Source: Sipunculus nudus
Lineage: Eukaryota; Annelida; Sipuncula; Golfingiida; Sipunculidae
Reading direction: 5' to 3'
Length of the DNA stretch: 64,000 nucleotides
Assembly (NCBI GenBank): GCA_026874595.1
Contig: CM049313.1
Span: 19,031,508-19,095,507 of the forward strand
Below are positions 1 through 15,400 of the stretch, piece after piece. The notes beneath the pieces are model-generated. The model saw nothing but the letters and a program-made list of their open reading frames with translations, was not told the DNA's origin and made no database searches. The translations under genes and the position numbers were made by a program. Within the stretch, counting starts at the first letter, position 1. Every line of letters starts with the position of its first letter.

Positions 1-334
1 ATATGTGATTCCTGGAAATATCTTGAGAGGTGGCGACATATAATGGCCAGTTTTAGAAGCTGTAGCTTTCTGTCATATACTGCGAAAATGAGATACTGAA
101 CCCCCTGTTTTCCTGGAACAAAATAAAAATGCAGGAGGTGAGCATGATTTTGATGTATCACATGATGCCAAACACTCGATAGAAAAAACTTTCCCAGAGC
201 CCCCAACATGTGCATCTTATATGATAATATATACAGCCTGGAAATAGGTCCCTCCAACCTGTAAGTGCCTACTGAGTGGTGTTGTCACAGCTAATCTTTT
301 TCAAGCCTTGACAGTGTCTTCTCATTTTGATCAG

Positions 335-483
335 AACCACCTGCTGAGCCAGCCAGTGATGAACCTCCCAAGAAGCAAGCAAAGCTGACACAAGCAGAGC
401 TGTATAAACCTCCCACCAGCACAGAGCTACACCAGCTTCAGGAGACAGAAAATCTCTTCCAGTCCAGTCTGTTTCGTATGCAG
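335..483 (+). CDS. NOL6: NOL6 window exon 1
   Basis: Begins after TTTGATCAG with two bases of a split codon and ends at CGTATGCAG|GTTAGG. It encodes the family's N-terminal block KLTQAELYKPPT...ETENLFQSSLFRMQ. No earlier NOL6 exon is recognisable in 1-334, which I take as intron. Confidence 0.93.
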
Positions 484-3400
484 GTTAGGTAGCATCATAC
501 CTACATATTATTGTCAAAGTATTCCCAGGTCCATCACAAGGGATTACTGTTGAGAAATTTGTTATATTGTTATTTGCCAAGCACTCTGTATTTGCATTGG
601 CAAATAATTTGAAATGAGATAGATTACTATTTGACCCATAATTAAAATTTAGAGCTTATAGTGTAAGTATTGCACTATTTTTCATAATGTTACATGTTGC
701 AAAGGGTAACAGCACAATTTTATGTGGTTTTAATTTGTAAGACAAAAATGCAAGAATCATTCATGGTGAAAATTATCTGATTTACAGATAACAGAACTCC
801 TTGGGGAAATATCTGTAACATCAAAAAAGAAAAAGCAGATTGAAGGATTCATCTCTCAGCTCAGAAGTCATCTTACAGGGCTCAAGGAAGGGCCAGAACA
901 AAATGTAAGTGCTTTCCTTCTCTCTTTTCTCTCTCTCTCTCTCTCGTTTGTGTGCAGGTCTTCTTGATAAATTATCTCTGTATTCTCCTCAGTACTGCTG
1001 GGTCGGTTATAATTTCTGTACCAGTATGTTTTAGGTCACATCTTCTATAGGCCATGGTTAAATAATGGTAAGCACTGTCAGCATGTAATGGCAGATTTTT
1101 CGTATGCATCCTGTACAAATTGTTCCCGTATTAAAGCCCCTAACCATATTTACCTGAAGGATGTGCTTTCTTCTCCCAATAGTGAATCAAGCTAGTAAAT
1201 TAAGAATTAATAACTCTCACATTCTCTTTATGGCTGCTTTGGTTTCACTTTGGTTGACTTTTTCTTTCCGAGGGTTTATAATTTATGATATTCACTAATA
1301 GAAAATTAACCTGATAATTTCATGAATTAGAGGCTCCAACAACACAATTAAAAAGTCATATTTACTGTAGCATCATTGGTATCTCTTGTACATAATCCTT
1401 GCTTGTATCGTCAAAATGCAAAAAATTATATTATTAAAATAACCCATAAAACAAAATTTTAGGATATTGATAATAAACTAAAATCTTTTAAATCATCAGT
1501 TTATTGTGAACAAAAACTTAACTTATTTGATCTACCTTTGGGTCTTAATTGTTTAACCATATTACAATTTTCTGCACATATAAAATATTTCATATAATAA
1601 GGTACACAATGTATTCTCAATGTAGGGTACTTTAAGGCAACATCGCAAAATTTTACCATCATGAATGAAAATTTAACCTCACAAATGTGAATCAACACAT
1701 TACCTTGCGCAGCCAACAATCGTCTGACGGCAAGTCAACCTTGAATGTGGATGGATTGATGGTTTCATTATGAATACCAATGAACATTTCAGACTATATA
1801 CTTGGGTCAGTAGTTTAGGTGCCAATATGCTGCAGATTTCAGGGTAATATAGAAGGTACACAAAATAATCCATTATTAATCCATCATCAGTTGTTTTTAT
1901 TTTTCAACCATCGATTATTAATTTAAAACAAATTCCTACCCGTAGTAACCAACTATGTATACAAATGTTTTTTTTTCAACTACTTTATCCCAGTTTCCTG
2001 TTCTGTCTTATGTCTGGGATAGCCAGCATAAAAAAATATGAGGATTTATCTTATAATTAGTCATAAAAATGTGTATTTATTTATTTATTCTTAGTCATCA
2101 TCCTTCATGCTTGTGATTATGTTATACATTGTTCCTGCAGCTGTCAGATCCACCTGTGCTGAAGAAGAGTCAGGTGCAGCTACCCATAATCCTCCAGCCC
2201 AGGAAGGTCAAGGGCAGATTTAAATTTATTCCACCTGTGGATGTGAAGGCTGTTGGGAGCTTTGTAACTGGTACAGCTGTTAAGCGAACGCTTACTGTTG
2301 ATGTCCAGGTGACAATACCCAAGGTAGTCACGATACATCTAATACCTCTGGATGATCAGTGCAGAAAAACAATAAAAAGAATAACTGATCAGAGAGCTTC
2401 CTTTATGTACCTTAGCCTTAATACAGATAATTTTTACATCCTGAGTTTCAAATTTACAGATGAGTTGAGATAATATTTCTTAGTGAATAGTCATAAACAT
2501 TATATATATGACAAAACAACAGGAGATAGTAATATAAATTAATGAATAGTAACAAAAATGTTAGAATTTTTTTTTTTTTGTAAAAAAAATTTTTAAAAAA
2601 GTATGGTCCATCAGAGTCATTGGAGTAAAACTTTTTGTGCATAACTCATGTATGCTGATTACCGATCCTCTGTCAACATCCTATAATACAGGTCCATGAG
2701 TTAAACTACTAGTAACGCTGAGTAAATCATAGATGCATTAAATCTCAGATATGTTTATCTGTAATCTTCTTTGACTTTTCAGGATGTAGTACTCAATGAA
2801 TAATTGGTTTCAAGGAATAAGATAAATTTAGGCAGAATGATAAAGAAAAAACTTAAATTGGTTTTCAAAATCAGTTAATGTTTAATGAAAAGTTGTCATT
2901 TCTTTTGATTACTGTTTTCCTTATAAAATTTGAAAATATTGGAGTGAAGAAACTGGCTGATAAGTCCATGCAAAATGTGTGTAACTGTAGATAATTCAGT
3001 TCTGTCTGCTTTCTCTCTTTCAGGACTGCTTTCAGCCTAAAGATTATCTGAACCAGAGGTTTCATAGAAAGCGTGCATTTTACTTGACTTACATAGCAGC
3101 AAAGTTACAGAAGAGCCCTCTGGTGGACAGTTTAGCATTTACACATCACCATGGCAACCATATGCATCCTGTGATACTGGTGACACCTAGTGGTAGGTTG
3201 TACCTTAAAGTTGGTGGAGATTTATGTTTGAGTTTCATTAATAGTTAGGCCTATATTGATATCTATTAAAAAACCTTTACAATCATTGTTCTTAAATTTA
3301 TTGATTTTGAGGTACATGTATTGACATATTAAAAAAATTCTTAATTAATAGAATTTCTCTAGATATGTCAGGTAATAATAACACATTGAAATGCTAGAAG

Positions 3401-6400
3401 ATGCCAATGACCCATTTGTTTAAACAGTGGAAATATGTCTTTGTTTACCCATCTTGATTTCATGTGACAGACTACATTACATATCTGGTAGTGCTTAATT
3501 TATGTATGACATGCTTTTTACTATGAATGGATATGAGACATCTTTGTTTTTATTAAAATTGTTAAAAAAAATTAAATAAATAATCAGTAGAATTATCAGC
3601 TCCCTAAAGATGCATGCAGTTAAAAGCATGGTAAGTATACCCTAAGTTAATGTAAGTATAATTTCATGAGTTAAGTCTGTAATATGTAAGTCAGTAAATT
3701 TTGGTTCCTTCTCCTTATACACAACTGTATAAGTTAGCATAAATACATGTAATACATTCTAAAAGGCTTCCTGACCTCTGTTCAACTTTATATGTCTTCC
3801 ATCCAAAGGAGGAGACATACAGTGTTTGATCTGTCGTCATCAGCATCATAGTCCCTAGTCGTTGTCTGAGTTATTTCTTGTGAACACCAAACTTTTGAAT
3901 GACTTAACATTCATTCATAAAATTTAAAATTTATATAGTTTCTACCAGCATTTAGGAAGAGTTTGAAAACAGTGACCTTGACCTTCATCTTTAAGGTCAA
4001 ATAGGCTAAAATAGATTTATAATGTAAACCCGATAACTTTTATAAGTATCATATATTTTTCCTCAAATTTGAAACATTTATTGTTTCGACCAAGTTCTTT
4101 TAGATTTTTTAAAACTGGTGACCTTGACCTGTATCTTCAAAGTCAACCAAAATTAAATTATTTATGAATGCTTTAACTTTTTAACCACTCAATATATTTT
4201 CATGAAATTTAATATTTGAAATGTTTTTGGAAAAATCTCGAAAGTGTTCTGAAACCGGTGACCTTGACCTTCATCGTTAGGGTCAAATCAGCCAGAATTA
4301 TTTGTGAATACTATTGACTTTTGAAGTAGTTCTAATTTTTTTTCTCAAATTTGGGGATGGGAGGCCCATGGAAGGGGGGGGGGGGTAGACATCTATTTTT
4401 GCATTGCAAAAGCAACTACTCTAGTTTTTATTTTCTCAAGGGTGAAATCATATTGTACTTTCAGCTGGTCATGGAAAACATTTCACTGTCCAGCTGCATG
4501 CGGGCCCTGAGTCAGGTGTCTTTAAGCTATCACGTTTTCATGTCAGCAAGAACAATGTCCGATCAAACTGGTTTAACCAAGTGGACACAGCAGGTGAGTG
4601 AATATGGAATCTGAAGAAAATCCAGAAAGTAGTTTATGCCTAAGTGTTATCCACCAGACCACTTGCTGCTTCATTTCTGTGTTTTAATGTGCACTATTTG
4701 CATTTTGATGTTTACAAATTTTACAAAATAATATCAAGTTCATAGTATGCAATACTTAGGGACCATATTTAACTGCAGTATAACCATTTTCTATAAGAAA
4801 ATGAGATATTCGGTGTTATTGGAACCTATTGAAACTATGTTAGGTGTATTAATTACTTATAAGTTTGATACATTATTTTGTTCAAGAGGTGATTTGAATT
4901 GGATGAAGTACAGAGTAACAGTAGAGCCTATACTTTTTAGCCCTCAGCCCTTAGGCTGATGGGCTATTGTCATCACCCAAGCTGTCCGTCCATCCGTCCG
5001 TCCGTTAACAATTACCTTGTGAGCAGGATATCTCTAAAAGGATTCACCGTAGGAATTTTATTTCTTCGCTGAAGATGTATATCGACAAAATCTCGATCAA
5101 GTTCGAAAATGGGTGACCTTGACTTATTTTTCTACATTTTAGAGCTGATTATAGAAAAACACTTAGAAGTTTTTTCTCAGGAACCAATGGGTGGATTTTC
5201 ACAAAATTTACTATGGTCATTTGGACTGATGGTTTGTACCTGCTGCACAAGATTGGTGGGGCCACCTACAATTTTTTATTATTTTATGAATTTTTATCGG
5301 TTTTTTCAACTTTGGCTTGTGAGCGGGATATCTCTAAAAGGATTCATCATTGGAATTTTATTTCCTCAGTGAAGATTTATATTGACAATATCTGAGTCAA
5401 GTTCGAAGATAGGTGACCTTGACCTATTTTTCTACGTTTTAGAGCTGATTATAGAAAAACCCTTAGAAGCTTAATTCTCCGAGACGATTGGGTGGATTTT
5501 CACAAAGCTTACTATGATCATTGGGACTGATGGTCTGTACCTGCTGCACAAGTTTCGGGGCTAACTACAATTTCTGATTTTAATGAATTTTTATCAGATT
5601 TTTCAACTTTGGCCTTGTAAGCAGAATATCTTCTAAAAGCATATGGTGGATTGTTATGAAACATGGTACATACCTCTCCAGTTTAAATTTATAACTGAGA
5701 CATATACAGATATACATCCATGAGAGAACAAATATTTTGTACTTGGTACTGTTACCACCTATAAACACTGTTCTTTTGGCTGAGGGCTTTTGTCAGCTTC
5801 TGCTGATATTCTAGTTTTTAAAAAGCTGGGGGGGGGGGGACAATGTTTTTGCAAGATAGGTCAAAATTGTTAACCTGCCGCTGAGCACTTGGCATCAGAT
5901 ACTGACAGACACAAATTAATGAAGCTAGTCCAAAATAAATGTTGTCAAAAATGTTTTTTTTGTCACGTTTTATATCCATATGATCAGTTTATCTAATAAC
6001 ATACATTGAAATTAATGCTAATTGGCCCTGGAAAATCATAATCTATCAGTACCGATATTATACCAAATTGTTATGAATTTATTATAATAAAAAAAATGTT
6101 CAATCAAATTAGCATTTGCTACCTTTGCTCCACTTCTTTTTCTTATATTTATCAATGACATAGCAGGAAACAAAGTTAGCAATGCTTAATTATTCACTTA
6201 TGACACTACCGGTATGTTATATCCCACTGTCAAAGAACCAAATCTAGCAGCAAAAACATTTGACAACCACAACTGATGCAATCAGATTTTTTTACACCTG
6301 CAGTCAAGTGCACTAATTAATCTGCACACATTTATTCCTGCTCAACTGTTGACATTTTATTGAAATAAGACGATCTTTTATACAAATTTTTTGGATAGTT

Positions 6401-9400
6401 TTCTCTGGCATGTTCATATTTTAGGTAAGGATCAAAGTTTCATATTCTCACTTTTAAAATTTTGTCTTAACCATTTTTTGGATAAAAAGTGTGTGTATGA
6501 AAACACTCTACTGTTGTTCAGGCAACTGAAATAAAAAAGGAGATCCTTTAATGGCAAAATTTTGCAATTTTGGTCATATCACTTATATATAACATGCTAG
6601 ACAGCATAACTTTTCAGTCAAAATGAAATGTAAAAACTTTGGCTCTGGGCACATTTTGTTTGGCTGGTATTAAAGTCATATCAACCCTCTGACATAACAA
6701 CCAGATTACTGGCCTGCCAGAGTGTCTTTACATCTAGGTCTGAGGAATGCATTGTAAGGCCCCATGTGGATGCAAATATTTTCATCATTTTTGACAATGC
6801 CTCATGGCCTACAGGTACACTGTCAATTTACATAAACCAGATCAATTATTAGCATTGTTTTTTGTACTTTCTAATATTTTACACCAAACATGTGCGAGAA
6901 AAGATCTGTTTTAACTCAGCATATTGGTAAAACCCTAAGTATGTTTGTTGAGTTTATGACCGCACGAACACAATCATGGCTTAAACGGGTTACAGTATGC
7001 AGGCAACTTGCAGGCGATATAGGAATGTGTTTCCTTGCCATAGAGACGGGGTTTCAGTTTGGGTTGTGAGTTCACATGTATTTTCTTGTGTAAAAAAATC
7101 ATCCATAGCATTATGTTAGGATTATTGGTGGTTTTACCACTGCGATACATTCCTTGATATTGCTTTTATCGCGACTCAAGAAGGTTTACCAGCCCAATCA
7201 TCAATGCCTACCGATTCAGGTTGTCACGGCTAGGCTGGTATCTGTTTTTCTGGCTTTTTATAGTCTTAATATCATAAAAGGGCAATGAAGTGGGAACAAA
7301 GTGGAGGTGTAATGACCTATCATTAAATAAGAGTACTCTAACTTGCAACATAATATGGACATTTACTAAACTGTTACAAGTTTACTTGATTGTTTTGGTA
7401 TACTGGTTCTTTATTATTACATTTTCGCCTCCTTCACAGAAGAGTCACAGACAGATGCTACAGAGCCTGCCACTCCTCACTATAACAGCAGCATTCTGCA
7501 GGACTTGAGCATGGACAGCAGCACCCAGCTCCTGCAGCAGCACTTAGAGGATGCTCCAGCCTTAAGGGAAGGCCTCCTCCTGCTCAAGGTCTGGCTGCAC
7601 CAGCGGGAACTTAATGAGGTACGCTTCACTCATCATGTGATTTTCTAAATTCATTTTTAAACTTTGAAATCAGTTAGCACACAGCCATCTTGGCCTTGAC
7701 AGATTGGGGCAGAGTTTAGGTTACGGATGCTATGTAGATAATAAAAAAGTGGGCACATGACAAATTTGTAAATGTAAACAAGTGAAAGTCATTTTTTTTT
7801 ATATCCTGATAACAGCAGAATTTCTTTAAGACCAATTTCAATGGACAATGAAGTTGATTACCAGTTGTTTTCCCCTTCAGAGAGGATGATGTGACTGTCA
7901 CTACCCTCATCATAATACCAACCTTTTTTTATAAGAGTTTTTTTTTTTGCTGCTTCAAAATTGTAGATATAACTATTTAAACTATTATACAAATCCCATT
8001 ATTGTCATTTATGAATATGTAATGAAGCATATTTAATTTATTGCAGGGTCAGGGAGCTTTCAGTGGATTCATCATGTCCTGCTTTGTACTTTACCTCCTG
8101 ACCTTGAGAAAGTTAAACAAGGTCATGAGCAGCTACCAGGTGGTCCGGAACACACTTTTACATCTATGTGAGTGACATTTTATTTTGGTGTTCCGCATTT
8201 GGGCTATTTCTGTGGCCTGATATGCCATCAGTCACATGTTTCTCTGTCTGTTACAAGGTTTGTTTTGTTCAGAAATAATATTTGTAACACCAGACTTGTG
8301 GTTCCTTCTTTATTCTTACATATTTCACCAGCTCATGATAATTTTTCTGATATAGGTGCACCTATTTTTAGCTCAGCTGACTGTAAGTCATCTGAGCTAT
8401 AAACACCCTTTGTCCGGCGTCCAGCCGGACGTCTGGCTGTTAACAAATCATAACCGTTAGACCTAGAAACTTCTAACTGTACATCAAGGGAGGTCCTGGG
8501 CAAATCTCCTTGGAAACTTGAAATAAGGTCATGGTGACATATATTTTGTGACTTATGGGCTGAAAACATGATTTTGATCACCCAGACAGTCAGACGGGGC
8601 ACAGATTGTATCCATTAGGCCTAGAAACCTCTAACCTGACATTTTGGGATATACTAGGCAATTGTCCTTGGAAACCTGAAACTAGGTCACTGTTACCTGT
8701 ATTCTGCGACCTATGGGGAAAAGATGTCATATGAGCACCCTGAATGTCAGAGGGGGACAAGTCGTATTTGTTAGGCCTAGAATCTTTTAATTCAATATAC
8801 TTGGAGTTTCTAGGCAAATCTCCTTGGAAACCTGAAATAAGGTCATAGTGACCTATATTTTGTTAACTATGGGTGGAAAACATGATTTTGAGCACACAGA
8901 CAGTCAGAGGGGGCACAAATTTTATCCATTAGGCCCAGAATCATCCAACATGACTTTTAAGGAGGTCCTACAAAAATTACCTTGGAAACCTGAAATTAGG
9001 TCACTGTGGCCTAGATTCTGCAACCTATAGGAAAAAGATGTTGTATGAACACCCTAAACAGAAAGTCATGCAGGGCACACATTTTTTTTGTTAGGCCTAG
9101 AATTTTCTAATGTAATATTCTGAGACGTCCTCGGCCAATGTCCTTGGAAAACTGAAATTAGGTCACCATGACCTATATTTTGCAACCTATTAGAAAAGAT
9201 GTCATATAAGCACCAAGACAGTCAGACAGGGCAAAAATTATATCCATTAGGCTTAGAATCTTTTTATATAAAATTCAGGGAGGTCTTAGTCAAGTGTCCT
9301 TGGAAACCTGAAATTAGGTCATGGTGACCTATATTGTGTGACCTATGGGCTGAAAAATGGTTTTGAGAACCCAGACAGACAAGGCACAAATTGTATCCAT

Positions 9401-12400
9401 AATCCCTAGAATCTTCTGACATGATATTCAGGGAAATACTTGGCAATTCTCCTGGGAAACCTGAAATTGGATCATGGTGACCTATATTCAGCCAGCTAAC
9501 ATGATTGGACCAGAAACATGATTTTGAGCACCCAGACAGACAGGGTACAAATTGTATCCATTTTCCTTTGAACCCTCTATTAGTGGTGGGTGGATCATCA
9601 AATTTTATCGAAAGTCAGTTGGTTTGCTGCCACTTTCAAGCCCTCGATAGGCAACTATATAAATGTTATATAACACATTTGTATAACAAATAATGTTACT
9701 GAGTATCACATGGTAGATGCGAGAACGGAGGACGTTATAAACCTCTGTGAACTGGCAGGGGGCTGCAGAATTAGCGGGGAGTTTTGTAAGGAGATGTACA
9801 TTGCACAATATGGGCTGTATGGCGTTAAAATGCTCCATACATTATCCAGGTCTATGCAGCAAGTAGATGTCCTGGATTAAAAATCAAATTAAAATGAAAC
9901 TTTTTAAAGCATATTTCACCAATGATAGGAAAATATATAAAAGGCAAAAACTTCTTTTTTGCATTTTGTAAATAAAGTACAGTTTCACAGATAACAGCAG
10001 GTTTCTTTATATTTGCCTGAACCGATTATTTATCGATCATCAATCTTTTTGCTCAACCGATGATCGATTATGAAAAAGGAACTGACTCCCACCACTACCC
10101 TCTATTGTGAAATCTAGGGGGTCCTGGGCAGGTCTGCCATGAATCCTAAAATTTTTATTTTCTATCCATTTTTAGCTCAGCTGACTATAAGTCATCTGAG
10201 CTATAGTCGTGGTCCATTGTCCGTCGTCCGTCCATCTGTCTGTCCGTCCGTCCATCCATCCGTCTGGATGTCCGTCCGTAAGACTGGCACGTTTTGACAC
10301 TGTTGGACCTACGAATCTGAAATTTGACATACAGTTAGATGTCCCCAAAATCTCCTACCATGCCGAAAATTGGGTCAATAGGACTACGTTCCTTCAAAAT
10401 ATTAAGGAAAATCTCAATTTTTTATAAGAAATCTATTTTTACACTTCAGGACTGCCTAATATCAAAACCACTCATCTAGTTTTCTTCATATTTACCATAA
10501 ATAATTCTCTATATAGTTCCTATGTACATGCCAGAAATTAAGTCAGTATTGTTTAATTTTAAAAAGTTATTGGCCCAAACATAATGGACTTTGTAAAAAA
10601 ATCAGGAAGATATTTGGTCACTTAAGACCAAAAGTGTTAAAGATAGGGACTTTTTTTCAGTAATACAACTTTAATTAACCAAATTTTTAATTGTATACCA
10701 AAAATTAGATCAAAATCTGTTAAAATTTTTTAAATATTGGCAAAAATTAAAAAATTGGTACCTTGAATTTTACCCAACTTTGGCCATGGCACGTTTTTTT
10801 CCTGCAAGTACTGTGGATTTAATTTTCACAGCGTGTACACATAAGGATTTAATCTGTTGAAATCTGAAATTTGAAAATAAAAGCTGCAAAATTAGGCTAG
10901 TTATTGAATTTTTTTAGAGGCTCTTGTTGTGTTCCCTTACATTGTCAAGCAGTCCACTTTGATGACTGTAGGTCATTCAGTGCACATCTCTATGCTCCCC
11001 AGGCTGTTGGCATAATTTTAGATGTCCCCAAAATCTCCTACCAAACCGAAAATTAGATCATTAGGACTTTGTTCCTTCGAGATATTAAAGAAAAACCTCC
11101 GTTTTCCATAAAAAAAGCCATTGTTACACTTCAAGGCTGCCTAATATCAAAACCACTGACCTGTTTTTGATCATATTTAGTATTCTCATTCTTTCATACA
11201 TTTTCTATAAACATACCAAAAATTAGGTCAGTATTGGGTATTATGTTGAAGTTATGGGCCAAAATATAATGCAATTTTTAAAAAAATCAGGAAATTTATT
11301 TACTCACCTAACATGAGAATTGCTGAACCTAGAGACTTTTTTTTTCAGGAATATAACTTTATTTATTCAAGATTCAATTGTTTACCTAAAATTAGATATG
11401 AATTTTGCAAATTTTTCAAGTTATTAGCATAAATTAAAAATCAATACCTTAAATTATGTCCAACTTTGGCACTGTTGATTTAATTTTCACAGCATATATA
11501 CATAAGGATTTAATCTGTTAAAATCTGAAATTTCAAAGAAATTGATTGGAAAGAAAAGCTTTTATTCCCGTTTTCATACACCATGTCAAGTGTTGTTTAC
11601 ATCTAGCCCACCTAGTTGTACAGCCTTCACTTGCATTATGTAATACACCCCAGGCAGCTTGCCTTAGCTAAGCTTGGCCACTACCAGCAGGCTTCCCCTC
11701 TGCCCTGCATCCCCCCCCCCCCAAGATGGTGCATAAACTAGATGAATGTAATTATTTTCTGTATTTGATTCATTCTTATTCTAGGCTATGCTACATTTTA
11801 GATTTTAGATTTTGTATTGAACCACCAGGGTTACAATGATTAAAGTGTACATTTAATTGTGTCCACAAAGTGGTGTATTGCTGTGAAAGTGTGGATGTTC
11901 ATGAGATAAGTAATTCCTTACTTCAGAAGAGTAAAAACTTCACCAGGTGTGAAATTGACTATTAATTCCAGTAATTAATTAAAACTGGGATAGTAATTAG
12001 CACAATGATATTGTTTGTCCCTCATTCAACCAACAGTGTGTATACTTTATTTGAAAAGATGTTTTATTTTATCAAATTTACTTTATTTTATTTTGGTGAA
12101 TAAAATTAAGCATGTCCTGAAAACTCCAATGTGGAGAATATTCTTGTAGATGCCATGTTGTGGCATTATTTTCTTTTAAAATTAGTTTAAACATTTATGA
12201 TTTAAAAATAATAAAATATATGTGTATGCACAAATTGACCCAATGTTTTTTACTCTGTATATATAATGATTGCAACTTTTGCAACAATTCTAATATTTTA
12301 ACTTATATTTTCAGTTTTTTTAATTAAAAATTTATAAACCTGTAAATAAAAAAATGATTCAGATAAAAACTTCTCAATGGAAAAAGTGGATATGCTTAAA

Positions 12401-15400
12401 AAAAATAGGCTTATATATAAACTTAAATGCATTGTTCCCTTGAAAGTGAAATAAAGGTATTAGTCCATTCGGTCCACTTGCCTGTCCATCTGTAAATTTT
12501 CATATGCATCACAGTATCTCAAAACTTTACTGTTTTTCTTCATGACAGTCTTGTCAGAGTATTAGTTTGCAATCATATATTTAGAACTTTACTATAACCA
12601 AGTAGGAGGGCCCCTTTCCTCTTAGCTTTTCATATTCTTATATAAATGAAAAACATTACAATAGAATATTTCTACATCCACCTTCGTGCTGCCCTCACTT
12701 TTCCTTTCTCCGAACCCCATCCCAAAGTCAGCCTCAGTAAGCAAGAACAAGATGAATCAGATATATTCATACTTTAATATTTTGTATAACTATTTATTCA
12801 TAGGTACCTATGTACATGCCAGAAATTATGTCAATATTGTGTAATATGTAGACATAGTGGGCATCACAATAATGTACCTTGTCAAGACTAAAGAGATATT
12901 GTGTCATACAGTCACAAATTCATAAATCACTTCATCAGCATAGTTAATCATAACATCATATCTGTCAAATTGAAAGCTTGCAGACTACCATACACTTTAG
13001 ATCCTTCAACAAATAGCCTTATCATCATTCTACTGCTGCTTATTACTGCTGTCATTGCATTCATATTTGCTCAAATGTATCATAATTTTCAACCCCTCCT
13101 AAATAAATAAAAATAAACCACTATATTTTACTCTATTAATCCATCAGTCAGGTAATTTCATTTATCATTTACTCACAAATTACATTACATTCCTTTATAA
13201 TAGCCCAACATGTTCATGATATTCATAAGCTTTCTCTACTTGATATAGTATCACAGTCGAGAAACATTTATAGTCCAATCACAATCAGCTGAGCCCGATG
13301 ACCCATGGGTTCCTTGTTTCAACACTGTAACTTTAGCCATAGGCTATTCTCACAGACAATATATAACATTAATAAAAAATGAGCACCAAGTCTAAATTAG
13401 CTGAGCGTCATGGCCCATGGGCCACTTATAAGTTTTTCCACTCACACATCATTATTAAACAAAACCAAACATTTTGATTTAATGCCTAAATACATAGATT
13501 TTTTTAAATATCAGGCTGTCTTTTCTTATTTTTAGCTCAGCTGACTATAAGTCATCTGAGCTATAGTCATGGTCCATTGTCCGTCGTCCGTCCGTCTGTC
13601 TGTCCGTCCGTCCGTCTGGATGTCCGTCCGTAAGACTGGCACGTTTCGACACCGTTGGACCAACGAATCTGAATTTCAGCATACAGTTAGATGTCCCCAT
13701 AATCTCCTACCATGCCAAAAATTGGGTCAATAGGACTTCATTCCTTTGAGATATTAAGGAAAAACCTCAATTTTTTATTAGAAATCTATTTTCACACTTC
13801 AGGACTGCCTAATATCAAAACCACTCATCCGGTTTTCTTCATATTTACCATAAATATTCCTCTATATAGTTCCTATGTACATGCCAGATATTAAGTCAGT
13901 ATTATATAATTTAAAAAAGTTATGGGCCCAAACATAATGGACTTTGTAAAAAAATCAGGAAGATATTTGGTCACTTAAGACCAAAAGTGTTAAAGGTAGG
14001 GACTTTTTTCCAGTAATACAACTTTAATTAATCAAAATTTAATTGCATACCAAAAATTAGATCAAAATTTGTTAAATTTTTTTAAATATTGGCAAAAATA
14101 TAAAATTGGTACCTTAAATTTTGCCCAACTTTGGCCATGGCACTTTTTTTTCCTGTAAGTACTGTGGATTTAATTTTCACACCATGTATACATAAGGATT
14201 TAATCTGTTAAAATCTGAAATTTGAAAATAAAAGCTGCAAAATTAGGCTAGTTATTGAATTTTCTTTTGGAGGATTTTGTTGTATTCCCTTACATTGTCA
14301 AGCAGTCCACTTTGATGACTGTAGGTCATTCAGTGCACATCTCTATGCTCCCCAGGCTGTTGACATTGTTTTAGATGTCCCCAAAATCTCCTACCATACC
14401 GAAAATTGGGTCATTAGGACTTTGTTCCTTCGAGATATTAAGGAAAAAAAACTTGTTTTCCATAAAAAAAAGCCATTGTTACACTTCAAGGCTGCCTAAT
14501 ATCAAAACCACTGATCTGTTTTTGATCGTATTTAGTATTCACATTCTTTTATACATTTTCTATTAACATACCAAAAATTAGGTCAGTATTGGGTATTATT
14601 TTGAAGTTATGGGCCAAAATATAATGCAATTTTTTTAAAAATCAGGAAATATATTTACTTACCTAACATGAGAATTGCTGAACCTAGAGACTTTTTTTCA
14701 GGAATATAACTTTATTTAATCAAGATTCAATTGTTTACCCAAAATTAGATCTGAATTTTGCAAATTTTTCAAGTTATTAGCATAAATAAAAAATCAATAC
14801 CTTAAATTTTGTCCAACTTTGGCACTGTTGATTTAATTTTCCCAGCATGTTTGCATAAGGATTTAATCTTTCAAAGTCTGAACTTTCAAAAGAAATTGAT
14901 AGGATTGAATAGCTTTTATTCATGTTTTCATACACCATGTCAAGTGTTGTTTACATCTAGGCCACCTAGTAGTACAGCCTTCACATGCATTATGTAACCC
15001 ACCCCAGGCAGCTTACCTTGGCCCACCTTGGCCACTACTAGCAGGCTTCCCCTCTGCCCTGCACTCATCCCCCCTCCAGCTGGTGCATAAACTAGATGAA
15101 TGTTATTATTTTATTTTATTCTTGGACATGCTACATTTTAGATTTTGTATTGAACCACTAGGGTTACAATGATTAAAGTGTACATTTAATTGTGTCCACA
15201 AAGTGGTGTATTGCTGTGAAAGTGTGGATGTTCATGAGATAAGTAATTCCTTACTTCAGAAGAGTAAAAACTTCACCAGGTGTGAAATTGACTATTAATT
15301 CCAGTAATTAATTAAAACTGGGATAGTAATTAGCACAATGATATTGTTTGTCCCTCATTCAACCAACAGTGTGTATACTTTATTTGAAAAGATGTTTTAT

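Noticed and set aside
8420-9570. Regular 157-bp repeats as a CRISPR array
   Set aside because: Eukaryotic context, whole units diverge together, and there is no short repeat/unique spacer pattern.
12901-13110. 69-codon open frame with a hydrophobic segment in copy A, repeated at 16234-16443 in copy B
   Set aside because: It starts at GTG, not ATG. The copies differ by several amino-acid changes in an otherwise near-identical block, and copies C, D and E lack it. No sign of protein-level selection.
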